Assembly (NCBI GenBank): GCA_044374195.1
Contig: JBILOY010000009.1
Location: 33,359-97,358, forward strand
DNA: 64,000 bases
Direction of reading: 5' to 3'
Source of the DNA: CAIKZY01 sp044374195
Lineage (GTDB): Bacteria > Actinomycetota > Actinomycetes > S36-B12
Position numbers and translations under genes: made by a program
Part shown: positions 53,327-60,586 of the stretch, piece after piece
Layout of the letters: every line of letters starts with the position of its first letter
Numbering within the stretch: position 1 is the stretch's first letter
Notes under the pieces: generated by a model
What the model was told of the DNA's origin: nothing
The model's input: only the letters and a program-made list of their open reading frames with translations
Databases searched by the model: none

Positions 53327-53332
53327 GAAGCC

Positions 53333-53722
53333 GTGGACCTCTCGAAACTGCCCCGAAGCGCCCTGGACGACAAGCTCGGCATCGTGATCATCGAAGCAGA
53401 GCCCGGTCGCGTAGTGGCGACCATGCCCGTGGAGGGCAATACCCAGCCCTTCGGCCTTCTCCACGGTGGTGCGAACGGGGTTATTGCCGAGACGGTCGGC
53501 TCGGTGGCCGCGGCGTTGGAAGCCGGCCCCGGTTTCTCGATCGTGGGAACCGAATTGTCATGTACCCATCACGGGTCCGCGAAGTCCGGGCTGGTGACTG
53601 CCACGGCGACCAAGATCCATCAAGGAAGACAACTGGCGGTGTACGACATCCGGATCGTCGATGAGAACGGTAGGCCTACGTGCACTGCGCGTCTGACCTG
53701 CATGATCCGCGCACTGGACTGA
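53333..53722 (+). CDS. PaaI/YdiI-like hotdog thioesterase
   Basis: A 129-residue hotdog-fold protein. NTQPFGLLHGGANGVIAE holds the conserved HGG and the catalytic glutamate of PaaI/EntH-type acyl-CoA thioesterases, and GTELSCTHHGSA follows. The substrate is unknown. It begins at a GTG behind a leaderless promoter and its TGA directly abuts the pdtaR stop, the joint forming the palindrome TGATCA. Confidence 0.88.
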   Translation: MDLSKLPRSALDDKLGIVIIEAEPGRVVATMPVEGNTQPFGLLHGGANGVIAETVGSVAAALEAGPGFSIVGTELSCTHHGSAKSGLVTATATKIHQGRQLAVYDIRIVDENGRPTCTARLTCMIRALD

Positions 53723-54292
53723 TCAAGATATTTCGAGCACCGATGCCGAAACCTCGGCCAGAGTCACCCTGGAGTCCATCGCCTGCCTCCGGAGCAAGGC
53801 GAAAGCCTCAGACTCCGAAATCCCGAGGTCGGCCTGCAATCGGGCTTTCGCGCGCTCGACGACGTCTCGTGCAGCAAGTCGATCACCTAGATCTTCGACT
53901 TCAATCTCGAGATCGCGCATCTGCTGCCAGCGCGCTGTGGCCATCTCAATCGCCGGGGCGAGATCGGCTTTCGTAAATGGCTTAACGAGGTAGCCCATTA
54001 CCCCTGCTGAGGCCGCACGAGCGATGATGTCTTGCTGGCTGAAGGCAGTAACCATGACTACGGCTGAGTATCGAGAGGAAACAATTTCCTCGGCGGCAGA
54101 TAGGCCATCACGCACTGGCATAGCAACATCGAGGAAGCTGACATCGGGTCGCAGTTCTGCCGCACGATCGACAGCTGATTGCCCGTCACCCACCTGAGCC
54201 ACCACCTGGTAGCCCAGCTCGCCAAGCATCTCCACAAGATCAAGACGAATCAAGGATTCGTCCTCGGCAACCAGGATGCGAGCAGCAGTCAT
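53723..54292 (-). CDS. pdtaR: ANTAR-domain response regulator (PdtaR type)
   Basis: A 189-residue protein with a receiver domain (about 4-120; phospho-acceptor D55 in FLDVAMP, lysine in LVKPFTKAD) and a C-terminal ANTAR RNA-binding domain (about 125-185). In mycobacteria PdtaR, activated by the kinase PdtaS, binds RNA hairpins to prevent termination and control stress genes. No kinase is adjacent, so its partner lies elsewhere. TAGGGT plus six bases precede ATG 54292. An adjacent polA/pdtaR arrangement is also found in mycobacteria. Confidence 0.92.
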   Translation of the reverse strand: MTAARILVAEDESLIRLDLVEMLGELGYQVVAQVGDGQSAVDRAAELRPDVSFLDVAMPVRDGLSAAEEIVSSRYSAVVMVTAFSQQDIIARAASAGVMGYLVKPFTKADLAPAIEMATARWQQMRDLEIEVEDLGDRLAARDVVERAKARLQADLGISESEAFALLRRQAMDSRVTLAEVSASVLEIS

Positions 54293-54298
54293 GCAACC

Positions 54299-54304
54299 AC
54301 CCTA
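54299..54304 (-). promoter_or_regulatory. Leaderless -10 box (TAGGGT) of pdtaR
   Basis: TAGGGT on the minus strand is followed by six bases and ATG 54292. It is next to the -35 of the tRNA promoter on the other strand. Confidence 0.65.
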
Positions 54305-54305
54305 A

Positions 54306-54333
54306 TTGGCGAGGAGAGCCGGACCGTTAGCCT
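54306..54333 (+). promoter_or_regulatory. Promoter of the tRNA gene
   Basis: TTGGCG (54306-54311) and TAGCCT (54328-54333) are separated by 16 bp and lie 9 bp before the tRNA 5' end, so the primary transcript would have almost no leader. Confidence 0.45.
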
Positions 54334-54342
54334 TGTCCCCGC

Positions 54343-54416
54343 GCCCCGGTACCCCAACCGGCAGAGGGAGCCGACTCAAACTCGGTCCAGTGTGGGTTCG
54401 AATCCCACCCGGGGCA
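54343..54416 (+). tRNA. tRNA with anticodon CAA (Leu), class I body
   Basis: A 74-nt cloverleaf. The acceptor stem GCCCCGG/CCGGGGC (54343-54349/54409-54415) is perfect with A73 at 54416. The D-arm pairs CCC with GGG and contains GG in the loop, the anticodon stem GCCGA/TCGGT encloses CTCAAAC (anticodon CAA, 54377-54379), and the T-arm GTGGG/CCCAC encloses TTCGAAT. The variable region is only five bases, and A15-U48 can form a normal Levitt pair. CAA reads the leucine codon UUG, but bacterial leucine tRNAs normally have a long variable arm, so charging is uncertain. CCA is not encoded. The nusB stop begins 2 bp downstream on the other strand. Confidence 0.85.
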
Positions 54417-54417
54417 C

Positions 54418-54861
54418 TTATTCAGAGACTACGACCGGCTCAATGCCGAGCCGCGGCTTGACCTCCGACAGTCGCGCCAGGAGTCCATTGACGAAGCTTG
54501 AGGACTCCTCAGTGGACAGATCCTGAGCAAGGGCGACAGCCTCGGAGATCGCCACTGTGTCCGGAATATCGTCTCGGTACAGAACCTCATAGGTCGACAG
54601 TCGCAGAATCGATCTGTCTACCGCGGGCATGCGCTCGAGGCTCCAGCCCATCGAGTAGGTGCTCAGCAGCTCGTCGATGCGCTCCTGGTGAGCGATGACG
54701 CCTTCGACTAGCTCGGTCACGTAGGAATTGAGCTCCGGCTCGCCCCCGGTGGCACGACGGTCGGTCTGAGTGGCCAGGACATCGAGTGCCTGCAACTCGC
54801 GCATGTCGGACTCGTACAGGATGTCGAGAGCACGTTTTCGGGCCTTGCTGCGAGCTGACAT
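54418..54861 (-). CDS. nusB: Transcription antitermination factor NusB
   Basis: A 147-residue all-helical NusB protein. ARKRALDILYESDMR lies at the N-terminus, ERMPAVDRSILRLSTYEVLY in the middle, and SSFVNGLLARL near the C-terminus, all typical. NusB with NusE helps rRNA antitermination. It is the last gene of the alaS-to-nusB string, 3 bp after efp, and its stop lies 1 bp from the converging tRNA. Confidence 0.94.
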   Translation of the reverse strand: MSARSKARKRALDILYESDMRELQALDVLATQTDRRATGGEPELNSYVTELVEGVIAHQERIDELLSTYSMGWSLERMPAVDRSILRLSTYEVLYRDDIPDTVAISEAVALAQDLSTEESSSFVNGLLARLSEVKPRLGIEPVVVSE

Positions 54862-54864
54862 CGG

Positions 54865-55425
54865 CTAGTTCACGCGACCAATGTACGAGCCATCGCGGGT
54901 ATCGACCTTGATCTTGGTATCGGACTCGATGAAAAGAGGCACCTGGACGGTCGCTCCGGTTTCGAGCGTGGCCGGCTTGGTGCCGCCCGTGGAGCGGTCA
55001 CCCTGCAAACCAGGCTCGGTATAGGTGATCATCAGCTCGACCGATGCCGGGAGCTCGACGATGATCGCAGTGCCGTTGTGCACGCTCACATTCGCTACCT
55101 GGTTTTCAAGCAGGTAGTCAGATGAGTCGCCAACGACCGCGTTAGAGACCGTGTACTGGTCAAAGGAGACGGTGTCCATGAAAATCCAGTCGTCGCCGTC
55201 GCGGTAGAGGTACTGCATGTCGCGGCGATCCACGTTTTCGGTTTCAACCTTGACGCCGGCGTTGAACGTGCGGTCAACGACCTTGCCGGTCAGAACATTC
55301 TTGAGCTTTGTGCGCACGAAGGCACCGCCCTTGCCGGGCTTGACGTGCTGGAACTCGATGACTGTCCAAAGCTGGCCATCGATGTTGAGAACGAGGCCAT
55401 TCTTGAGGTCATTGCTGGTTGCCAC
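54865..55425 (-). CDS. efp: Translation elongation factor P
   Basis: A 186-residue EF-P with three domains. The tip loop of domain I is KPGKGGAF, with K32 as the residue that reaches the peptidyl-transferase centre. Actinobacterial EF-Ps use an unmodified lysine in a PGKG-type loop, and no modification genes are seen nearby. EF-P rescues ribosomes stalled at polyproline. AGGAG precedes the GTG start at 55425. It lies after pepQ, the usual actinobacterial order. Confidence 0.95.
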   Translation of the reverse strand: MATSNDLKNGLVLNIDGQLWTVIEFQHVKPGKGGAFVRTKLKNVLTGKVVDRTFNAGVKVETENVDRRDMQYLYRDGDDWIFMDTVSFDQYTVSNAVVGDSSDYLLENQVANVSVHNGTAIIVELPASVELMITYTEPGLQGDRSTGGTKPATLETGATVQVPLFIESDTKIKVDTRDGSYIGRVN

Positions 55426-55449
55426 GATGTCTCCTGCGCTTGTCGGTGC

Positions 55450-56517
55450 TCAGCCCACGACGCGAAGGTCTCGCGGACTCGTGGTGAGACTGCGGTGACC
55501 ATCGGCCGTGACCCAGAGGGAATCCTCGATTCGGACTCCCCCGCGGCCGGGAAGGTATACCCCGGGCTCAACGGTGATCGTTGTATCGGAAATAAGCCTA
55601 CCTTCGGCACGAGGGCCAATCATCGGCGCCTCGTGGATATCGAGGCCGGTGCCATGACCGAGACCATGTCCGAAGAACTCACCGAAACCTGCCGCCTCGA
55701 TGATCTGTCGAGCACAAGCATCCAGGTCAGCGAGCCTGATGCCGGGTCGCACTGCCTCTTTGGCCGCAGACGCCGCTGAAGCAACCAGGGAGTACAGCTC
55801 CTGCTGCCAAGGTTGCGCCTCGCCGACGATGAACGTTCGGGTCATGTCTGCGTGATAGCCGAGCACCAGGGCACCGCTGTCGATGATCAACAGGTCGCCG
55901 AACCGGAGCTCTCGCGCACCGGGCTCATGATGAGGCTTGGCGGAGTTCTCGCCAGAGGCGACGATGGTCGCGAAGGATCTATCCGAGGCGCCCATCTCCC
56001 CGAAGATCTGCTCCAGGCGTCGAGCGACCTTGATCTCTGAGTCGCCCACGCGAATCTCTTGGCTAAGGGCGTCGACCGCCTCCGAGGTGATCCGGCATGC
56101 CTCTGCCAGCGCATCGATCTCACCGGGGTCCTTGATCATGCGCAGCACCGAAACAGGATTATCGACGAGTGCCACGGCGAGGCCTTGGACGGAAATGGCC
56201 GTCAAGGGGACCGAATTTGCACGACGATCGATGGCGACCTGTCGACCTCCTTGTGTCACGCACTGCTCGGCAATCGCTGTCACGCAATCGCGAGCGACGA
56301 GTACTCCGAGATCCGGACACTGCTCGGACGCCTGCTCGACATAGCGCCCGTCGGTGCTGAAGATGTCGCCCTCGGGCCGGCTGGTGGACACGAAAAGTGC
56401 AGCGTTGCTGCCGCTGAAACCACAGAGGTATCGAACATCGGACCGGTCAAGAACGATGAGACCGTCAGACTCCGGATCAAGTGACGCGCGTAGGCGATCT
56501 CGCCGCGTGCGGCACAC
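55450..56517 (-). CDS. pepQ: Xaa-Pro dipeptidase/aminopeptidase family M24
   Basis: A 355-residue M24 (pita-bread) metallopeptidase. Metal ligands are D and D in IIDSGALVLGYHADMTRTF-type region (both aspartates kept), H in FGHGLGHGTG, and the glutamates in TVEPGVYLPG and VRIEDSLW. The N-terminal creatinase-like domain has VRYLCGFSGSNA. It cleaves peptides next to proline. The GTG at 56517, one base after the aroQ stop, matches mycobacterial PepQ; a longer frame reading back into aroQ is unlikely. Confidence 0.9.
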   Translation of the reverse strand: MCRTRRDRLRASLDPESDGLIVLDRSDVRYLCGFSGSNAALFVSTSRPEGDIFSTDGRYVEQASEQCPDLGVLVARDCVTAIAEQCVTQGGRQVAIDRRANSVPLTAISVQGLAVALVDNPVSVLRMIKDPGEIDALAEACRITSEAVDALSQEIRVGDSEIKVARRLEQIFGEMGASDRSFATIVASGENSAKPHHEPGARELRFGDLLIIDSGALVLGYHADMTRTFIVGEAQPWQQELYSLVASAASAAKEAVRPGIRLADLDACARQIIEAAGFGEFFGHGLGHGTGLDIHEAPMIGPRAEGRLISDTTITVEPGVYLPGRGGVRIEDSLWVTADGHRSLTTSPRDLRVVG

Positions 56518-56518
56518 G

Positions 56519-56947
56519 TCAGCGTTGAGCAAGGGCCTGGAATGCCAGCACGTAGCTAGTGAGACCGAAGCCGGCGATCGTGCCGGTCGCGACACCTGCC
56601 ACGACCGATGTGTGACGGAACTCCTCACGCGAAGCCGGATTCGAGATGTGAACTTCAATCAATGGCGCTGTCAGCAGGGCACACGCGTCGCGAACCGCGT
56701 ACGAGTAGTGAGTGAAGGCTGCGGGATTCAAGATCACGGGTGTGCCCGAATCAGCCGCGTCGTGGAGCCAGCCGATGAGCTCGGCTTCGTCATTAGTCTG
56801 ACGCACATCTGCAGTCATGCCGTGATCGGTCGCGGTGCGCTCGCACAGCCTCACCAGATCGGCAAATGTCGACGCGCCGTAGATCTCGGGTTCGCGTGTG
56901 CCCAGACGATTGAGATTTGGCCCATTGAGGACGAGGACGGCGTTCAT
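56519..56947 (-). CDS. aroQ: Type II 3-dehydroquinate dehydratase
   Basis: A 142-residue dodecameric dehydroquinase. LNGPNLNRLGTREPEIYG holds the catalytic arginine and Y23 of the lid, ILNPAAFTHYS the substrate asparagine region, and EVHISNPASREEFRH the catalytic histidine. It makes 3-dehydroshikimate in the shikimate pathway. It lies between aroB (15-bp gap) and pepQ. Confidence 0.95.
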   Translation of the reverse strand: MNAVLVLNGPNLNRLGTREPEIYGASTFADLVRLCERTATDHGMTADVRQTNDEAELIGWLHDAADSGTPVILNPAAFTHYSYAVRDACALLTAPLIEVHISNPASREEFRHTSVVAGVATGTIAGFGLTSYVLAFQALAQR

Positions 56948-56962
56948 CGCTCAAGGCTAGCG

Positions 56963-58063
56963 TCAGGAGGCCGAAATCCGGTCATAGGCGGCGCGCAGGG
57001 CCTCCGCAGGAGGGCCTTGCAGGGCGGTAGGCACACCGATGGAGTCCAGGATGACGAAGCGAAGGAGGGATCCACGGGCCTTCTTGTCGACCGACATCGC
57101 TGACAGGAGTGACTCCCAGTGACCGGCGGGATACGTGGTCGGAAGGCCTATGAGTTCGAGGATCTCACGATGCTCGGCGACACCCTCGGCTGACAGATGG
57201 CCTGTGAGGTTCGAAAGCTCTGCGACATAGATCATGCCCACAGCAACTGCATCGCCGTGCCTCCAACGGTAACCCTCGTTGCGCTCGATTGCGTGCCCGA
57301 AGGTGTGCCCGTAGTTCAGGACCTCTCGGCCGAGCTTGCGGTCCGCACTCGTGGCTGAGGTCTCGCGGAAGTCATCGGAGACTACGTCGGCCTTCACCTG
57401 GACCGCTCGGCGAATGAGGTCGGGTAGCAGTGCTCCTGCGGGATCAAGGGCAAGCCCTGGCGCACTGCGAACATCCGCCAGAATGCTGATGTCGCGCGCG
57501 AAGCCGACCTTGACAACCTCTGCCATTCCGGCGACGAGGTCGATGTGAGGCAGGCTCGACAGACTTGCGACATCGCAGAGAACACCGACTGGACTATGAA
57601 AGCTTCCGACGAGGTTCTTGCCCGCCGAAGTGTTGATACCCGTCTTGCCTCCGACCGCGGCATCAACCATGCCCAGCAGCGTTGTCGGAACATGAACGAC
57701 ACGAATACCGCGAAGCCAGGTGGCAGCGACGAAACCGGCAAGGTCGGTGGTGGCGCCTCCACCCACGCTGATGATGGCATCGTTACGCGTAAAGCCGGCT
57801 TCGCCCAGCAAGCCCCAGCACATCTCGGCGACGCTCGAGGACTTGGCGTCCTCGGCATCCGGCAGCTCGATCTCGACCACCTGCAGGCCTGAGTCCCTCT
57901 GAGCCCGCGCAATCTGACCCGACAAGGTGCGTTGGGTCGGCGCGTGAATCACGGCGATGCGATCGGCGCCAGGCAGCATCTGGCCAAGACTCTCGAGTAG
58001 ATCGCGCCCGATAACAACGTCGTACTCGACTTCGGCGCGAACGTGGACTGTCGTATTGGTCAT
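56963..58063 (-). CDS. aroB: 3-dehydroquinate synthase
   Basis: A 366-residue NAD-dependent enzyme. GGGATTDLAGFVAATWLRG binds NAD, VPTTLLGMVDAAVGGKTGIN is the signature region, and NYGHTFGHAIE holds zinc-binding histidines. It closes DAHP to 3-dehydroquinate. The ATG overlaps the aroK stop (ATGA). Confidence 0.95.
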   Translation of the reverse strand: MTNTTVHVRAEVEYDVVIGRDLLESLGQMLPGADRIAVIHAPTQRTLSGQIARAQRDSGLQVVEIELPDAEDAKSSSVAEMCWGLLGEAGFTRNDAIISVGGGATTDLAGFVAATWLRGIRVVHVPTTLLGMVDAAVGGKTGINTSAGKNLVGSFHSPVGVLCDVASLSSLPHIDLVAGMAEVVKVGFARDISILADVRSAPGLALDPAGALLPDLIRRAVQVKADVVSDDFRETSATSADRKLGREVLNYGHTFGHAIERNEGYRWRHGDAVAVGMIYVAELSNLTGHLSAEGVAEHREILELIGLPTTYPAGHWESLLSAMSVDKKARGSLLRFVILDSIGVPTALQGPPAEALRAAYDRISAS

Positions 58064-58566
58064 GCCGCTACCGCCGCAAGAACGCTCGAGGTTACCTCGC
58101 GTACTGCGCGCCCATCGGTCTCGATGGTAACGGTAGCGACACTTTCGTACAGGGGAGTCCGCTCGTTGAGCAATTGCGTCAGGCGACCGCGAACATTGCC
58201 GAGCAGCAGTGGTCGAGCCTGATTCATACCTACACGACTCGCTGCATCAGAGACGTTGACGCGCAACCACACGACGGTGTGATCAGCGAGCAACTGACGA
58301 GTCGACTCGGAGAGAATCGCCCCACCACCAAGCGCGACAACCCCCGACTGCTCACCGAGAGCGCGGCGAACCGCCTCTTCCTCTCGGATCCTGAACTCGG
58401 GCTCGCCAAGCTCCACGAACATGTCGGCCACCGACATTCCGGAATCTTCCTCGATGAGTGCATCGGTGTCGACGAACGGCACCTTAAGACGCTCCGCCAC
58501 CCTGCGACCAATCGTGCTCTTGCCGGCGCCGGGAGCCCCGATGAGCACGGCAATCGGCTTGCTCAT
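58060..58566 (-). CDS. aroK: Shikimate kinase
   Basis: A 168-residue kinase with P-loop GAPGAGKS (10-17), shikimate-binding FVDTD, the GGGAI loop and RPLL in the lid. It phosphorylates shikimate at the 3-hydroxyl. The start at ATG 58566 overlaps the aroC stop (ATGA); a longer frame within aroC is not supported. Confidence 0.94.
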   Translation of the reverse strand: MSKPIAVLIGAPGAGKSTIGRRVAERLKVPFVDTDALIEEDSGMSVADMFVELGEPEFRIREEEAVRRALGEQSGVVALGGGAILSESTRQLLADHTVVWLRVNVSDAASRVGMNQARPLLLGNVRGRLTQLLNERTPLYESVATVTIETDGRAVREVTSSVLAAVAA

Positions 58567-59741
58567 CGAACTGAGAGGTTCTCGAGGTACGAGTCGAGAT
58601 TTCGCTTGGTCTCGGTCACGCTGTCGCCGCCGAACTTCTCGAGCAACGCATCGGCCAGCACAAGGAGCACCATCGCCTCTGCGACAACGCCAGCTGCGGG
58701 CACAGCACAAACATCGGAACGCTGATTGATTGCGGGGGCAACCTCACCGGTGACGACGTCGACTGTGCGCAGTGCACGAGGAATCGTGGAGATCGGCTTC
58801 ATTGCGGCGCGCACGCGCAGGGTCTCACCGGTCGACATGCCGCCTTCAGTACCGCCGGACTTGCCAGACGTGCGCACAAGGCCTGTGTCGCCAGGCACGA
58901 TTTCGTCCTGGGCCAAGGAACCACGAGTCTCCGCGAGCTTGAATCCCGCGCCGAACTCAACACCCTTGATTGCCTGGATTCCCATGAGCGCAGCAGCGAG
59001 CTTCGAATCAAGCCGACGATCCCAGTGGACGTGTGAGCCAAGCCCTGCCGGCAAACCGTAGGCGACAACTTCGACAATGCCGCCGAGGGTGTCTCCGTCG
59101 CGATGAGCGGCCGATATCTCCTCTTCCATTGCTGCGGCAGCGACGGAGTCAAGACACCGAACGGGACTCTCGTCAATCAGTTCGACCTCGGACGGCAAAG
59201 GTAGGGTCTCGCTCTCGCTGGCCGCCGTACCGATACGGACGACATGGCTCAGCACCTCAATACCGGCGACCTGTCGGCAGAAGGCTCGAGCTACCGCCCC
59301 CAGTGCGACACGCGCTGCTGTCTCACGGGCGCTCGCACGCTCGAGAATTGGGCGTGCGTCGGTGAATCCGTACTTCTGCATGCCCGTCAGATCTGCGTGG
59401 CCTGGGCGCGGGCGACTCAGGGGCGCGTTACGGGCCAGCGCGTCGAGCTCGGATTGATCGACCGGATCCGGTGACATGACCTGTTCCCACTTGGGCCATT
59501 CACTGTTGCCAACCTCGATCGCCACCGGGCCACCGAGGGTGAGACCGTGTCGAACGCCACCGAGTATTCGGACCTCGTCGCGCTCGAACTTCATGCGGGC
59601 CCCTCGACCTGCGCCGAGGCGACGTCGGGCCAGATCGAGGCCGATCCCAGAGGTCGTGATCTCGATGCCAGCAGGAAGCCCTTCGGCGATCGTCACCAGG
59701 GCAGGGCCATGAGACTCGCCTGCAGTCAGCCAACGCACCAT
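58563..59741 (-). CDS. aroC: Chorismate synthase
   Basis: A 392-residue FMN-dependent synthase. TAGESHGPAL near the N-terminus holds the catalytic histidine, RPGHADLTGMQKYG and RASARETAARVA are signatures, and SGKSGGTEGGMSTGE marks the C-terminal part. It removes phosphate from EPSP to give chorismate. AAGGA lies 7 bases before ATG 59741. The gap of 54 bp to aroE is the largest inside the aro string. Confidence 0.96.
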   Translation of the reverse strand: MVRWLTAGESHGPALVTIAEGLPAGIEITTSGIGLDLARRRLGAGRGARMKFERDEVRILGGVRHGLTLGGPVAIEVGNSEWPKWEQVMSPDPVDQSELDALARNAPLSRPRPGHADLTGMQKYGFTDARPILERASARETAARVALGAVARAFCRQVAGIEVLSHVVRIGTAASESETLPLPSEVELIDESPVRCLDSVAAAAMEEEISAAHRDGDTLGGIVEVVAYGLPAGLGSHVHWDRRLDSKLAAALMGIQAIKGVEFGAGFKLAETRGSLAQDEIVPGDTGLVRTSGKSGGTEGGMSTGETLRVRAAMKPISTIPRALRTVDVVTGEVAPAINQRSDVCAVPAAGVVAEAMVLLVLADALLEKFGGDSVTETKRNLDSYLENLSVR

Positions 59742-59795
59742 GGCTCCATCCTTTCAGGTCACGGCGGAAAGGCACGCCACCCCCGCCTGCGCCGC

Positions 59796-60584
59796 TCAGA
59801 CGCCTTCGAGAGCCGCTCGCATCGCGTCCACGGGCGCCGGGAACCCGGTCATCAAAGTCACCTGAAGGCTCGCCTGCCACAGGAGCATGTCTCGTCCGCT
59901 GGCGACCTGGCCATTGGGCCATGCAGCGGCCAGCGCTGACGGCCACGGGTGATAGCTCGCATCCAGGAGAGCTGATTGGGAGGCAATGGGGCTCAAAGCC
60001 CACGGTGCGGCGGCGTTCCCAGGCAGAACACTGATGAGGAGGTCCTCCATCACGGGCACTGGATTCAGGTCAGAAACGTCAGCCTCAAGGCCGATTGATT
60101 TCGCCAGCAAGGCAATCTCCTGCGCCTGCGTGGCTCGGCGTGCGCAGATGACCACCGAATGGATGCCCAGATCACTCATTGCTGCAACTGCACTCCGGGC
60201 GGTGGCACCCGCCCCGAGGAGCCGGGCCGTGCGTGGCTGGGTGTTGAGTACCTCGCGCAGCGAGTTCGAGATCCCAAAGACGTCGGTATTCGATCCTGCC
60301 CAGCCCGACTCATGGCGATAGACGGTATTGACTGACGAGGTGCGTAGGGCAATGTCATCAACATCGACAAGCAGCGGCTGCACTGATTCTTTGAGGGGCA
60401 TCGTGAGCGACAGGCCGATCCAGGTGTCGTCGAGTGAGGCCAGGAACTCAGGCATGCCCTCAGGGGTCATCTCAATTGCGTCATATGAGAAGTCGAGACC
60501 GAGTGCTTCGTAGGCCGCACGATGAAGGACCGGCGATAGTGAATGCTCGATTGGTGACCCGAGCACCGCAGCACGGCGATGCAC
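59796..60584 (-). CDS. aroE: Shikimate dehydrogenase
   Basis: A 262-residue enzyme from the GTG at 60584. SPIEHSLSPVLH holds the shikimate-binding serines, LTMPLKES the catalytic lysine, SSVNTVY the asparagine, SNTDVFG the aspartate, and GAGATARSAVAA the cofactor loop. It reduces dehydroshikimate. AAGGGGA upstream of the GTG, which is 2 bp after the mltG stop, supports this start; a longer frame within mltG is rejected. Confidence 0.92.
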   Translation of the reverse strand: MHRRAAVLGSPIEHSLSPVLHRAAYEALGLDFSYDAIEMTPEGMPEFLASLDDTWIGLSLTMPLKESVQPLLVDVDDIALRTSSVNTVYRHESGWAGSNTDVFGISNSLREVLNTQPRTARLLGAGATARSAVAAMSDLGIHSVVICARRATQAQEIALLAKSIGLEADVSDLNPVPVMEDLLISVLPGNAAAPWALSPIASQSALLDASYHPWPSALAAAWPNGQVASGRDMLLWQASLQVTLMTGFPAPVDAMRAALEGV

Positions 60585-60586
60585 TT

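Noticed and set aside
54343..54416. Pseudo-tRNA
   Set aside because: All stems pair, including a perfect 7-bp acceptor and 5-bp T-stem, the conserved loop bases are present and a promoter lies in front, so decay is unlikely.
56518..56658. N-terminal extension of pepQ
   Set aside because: It overlaps aroQ; the GTG at 56517 gives the normal PepQ N-terminus.
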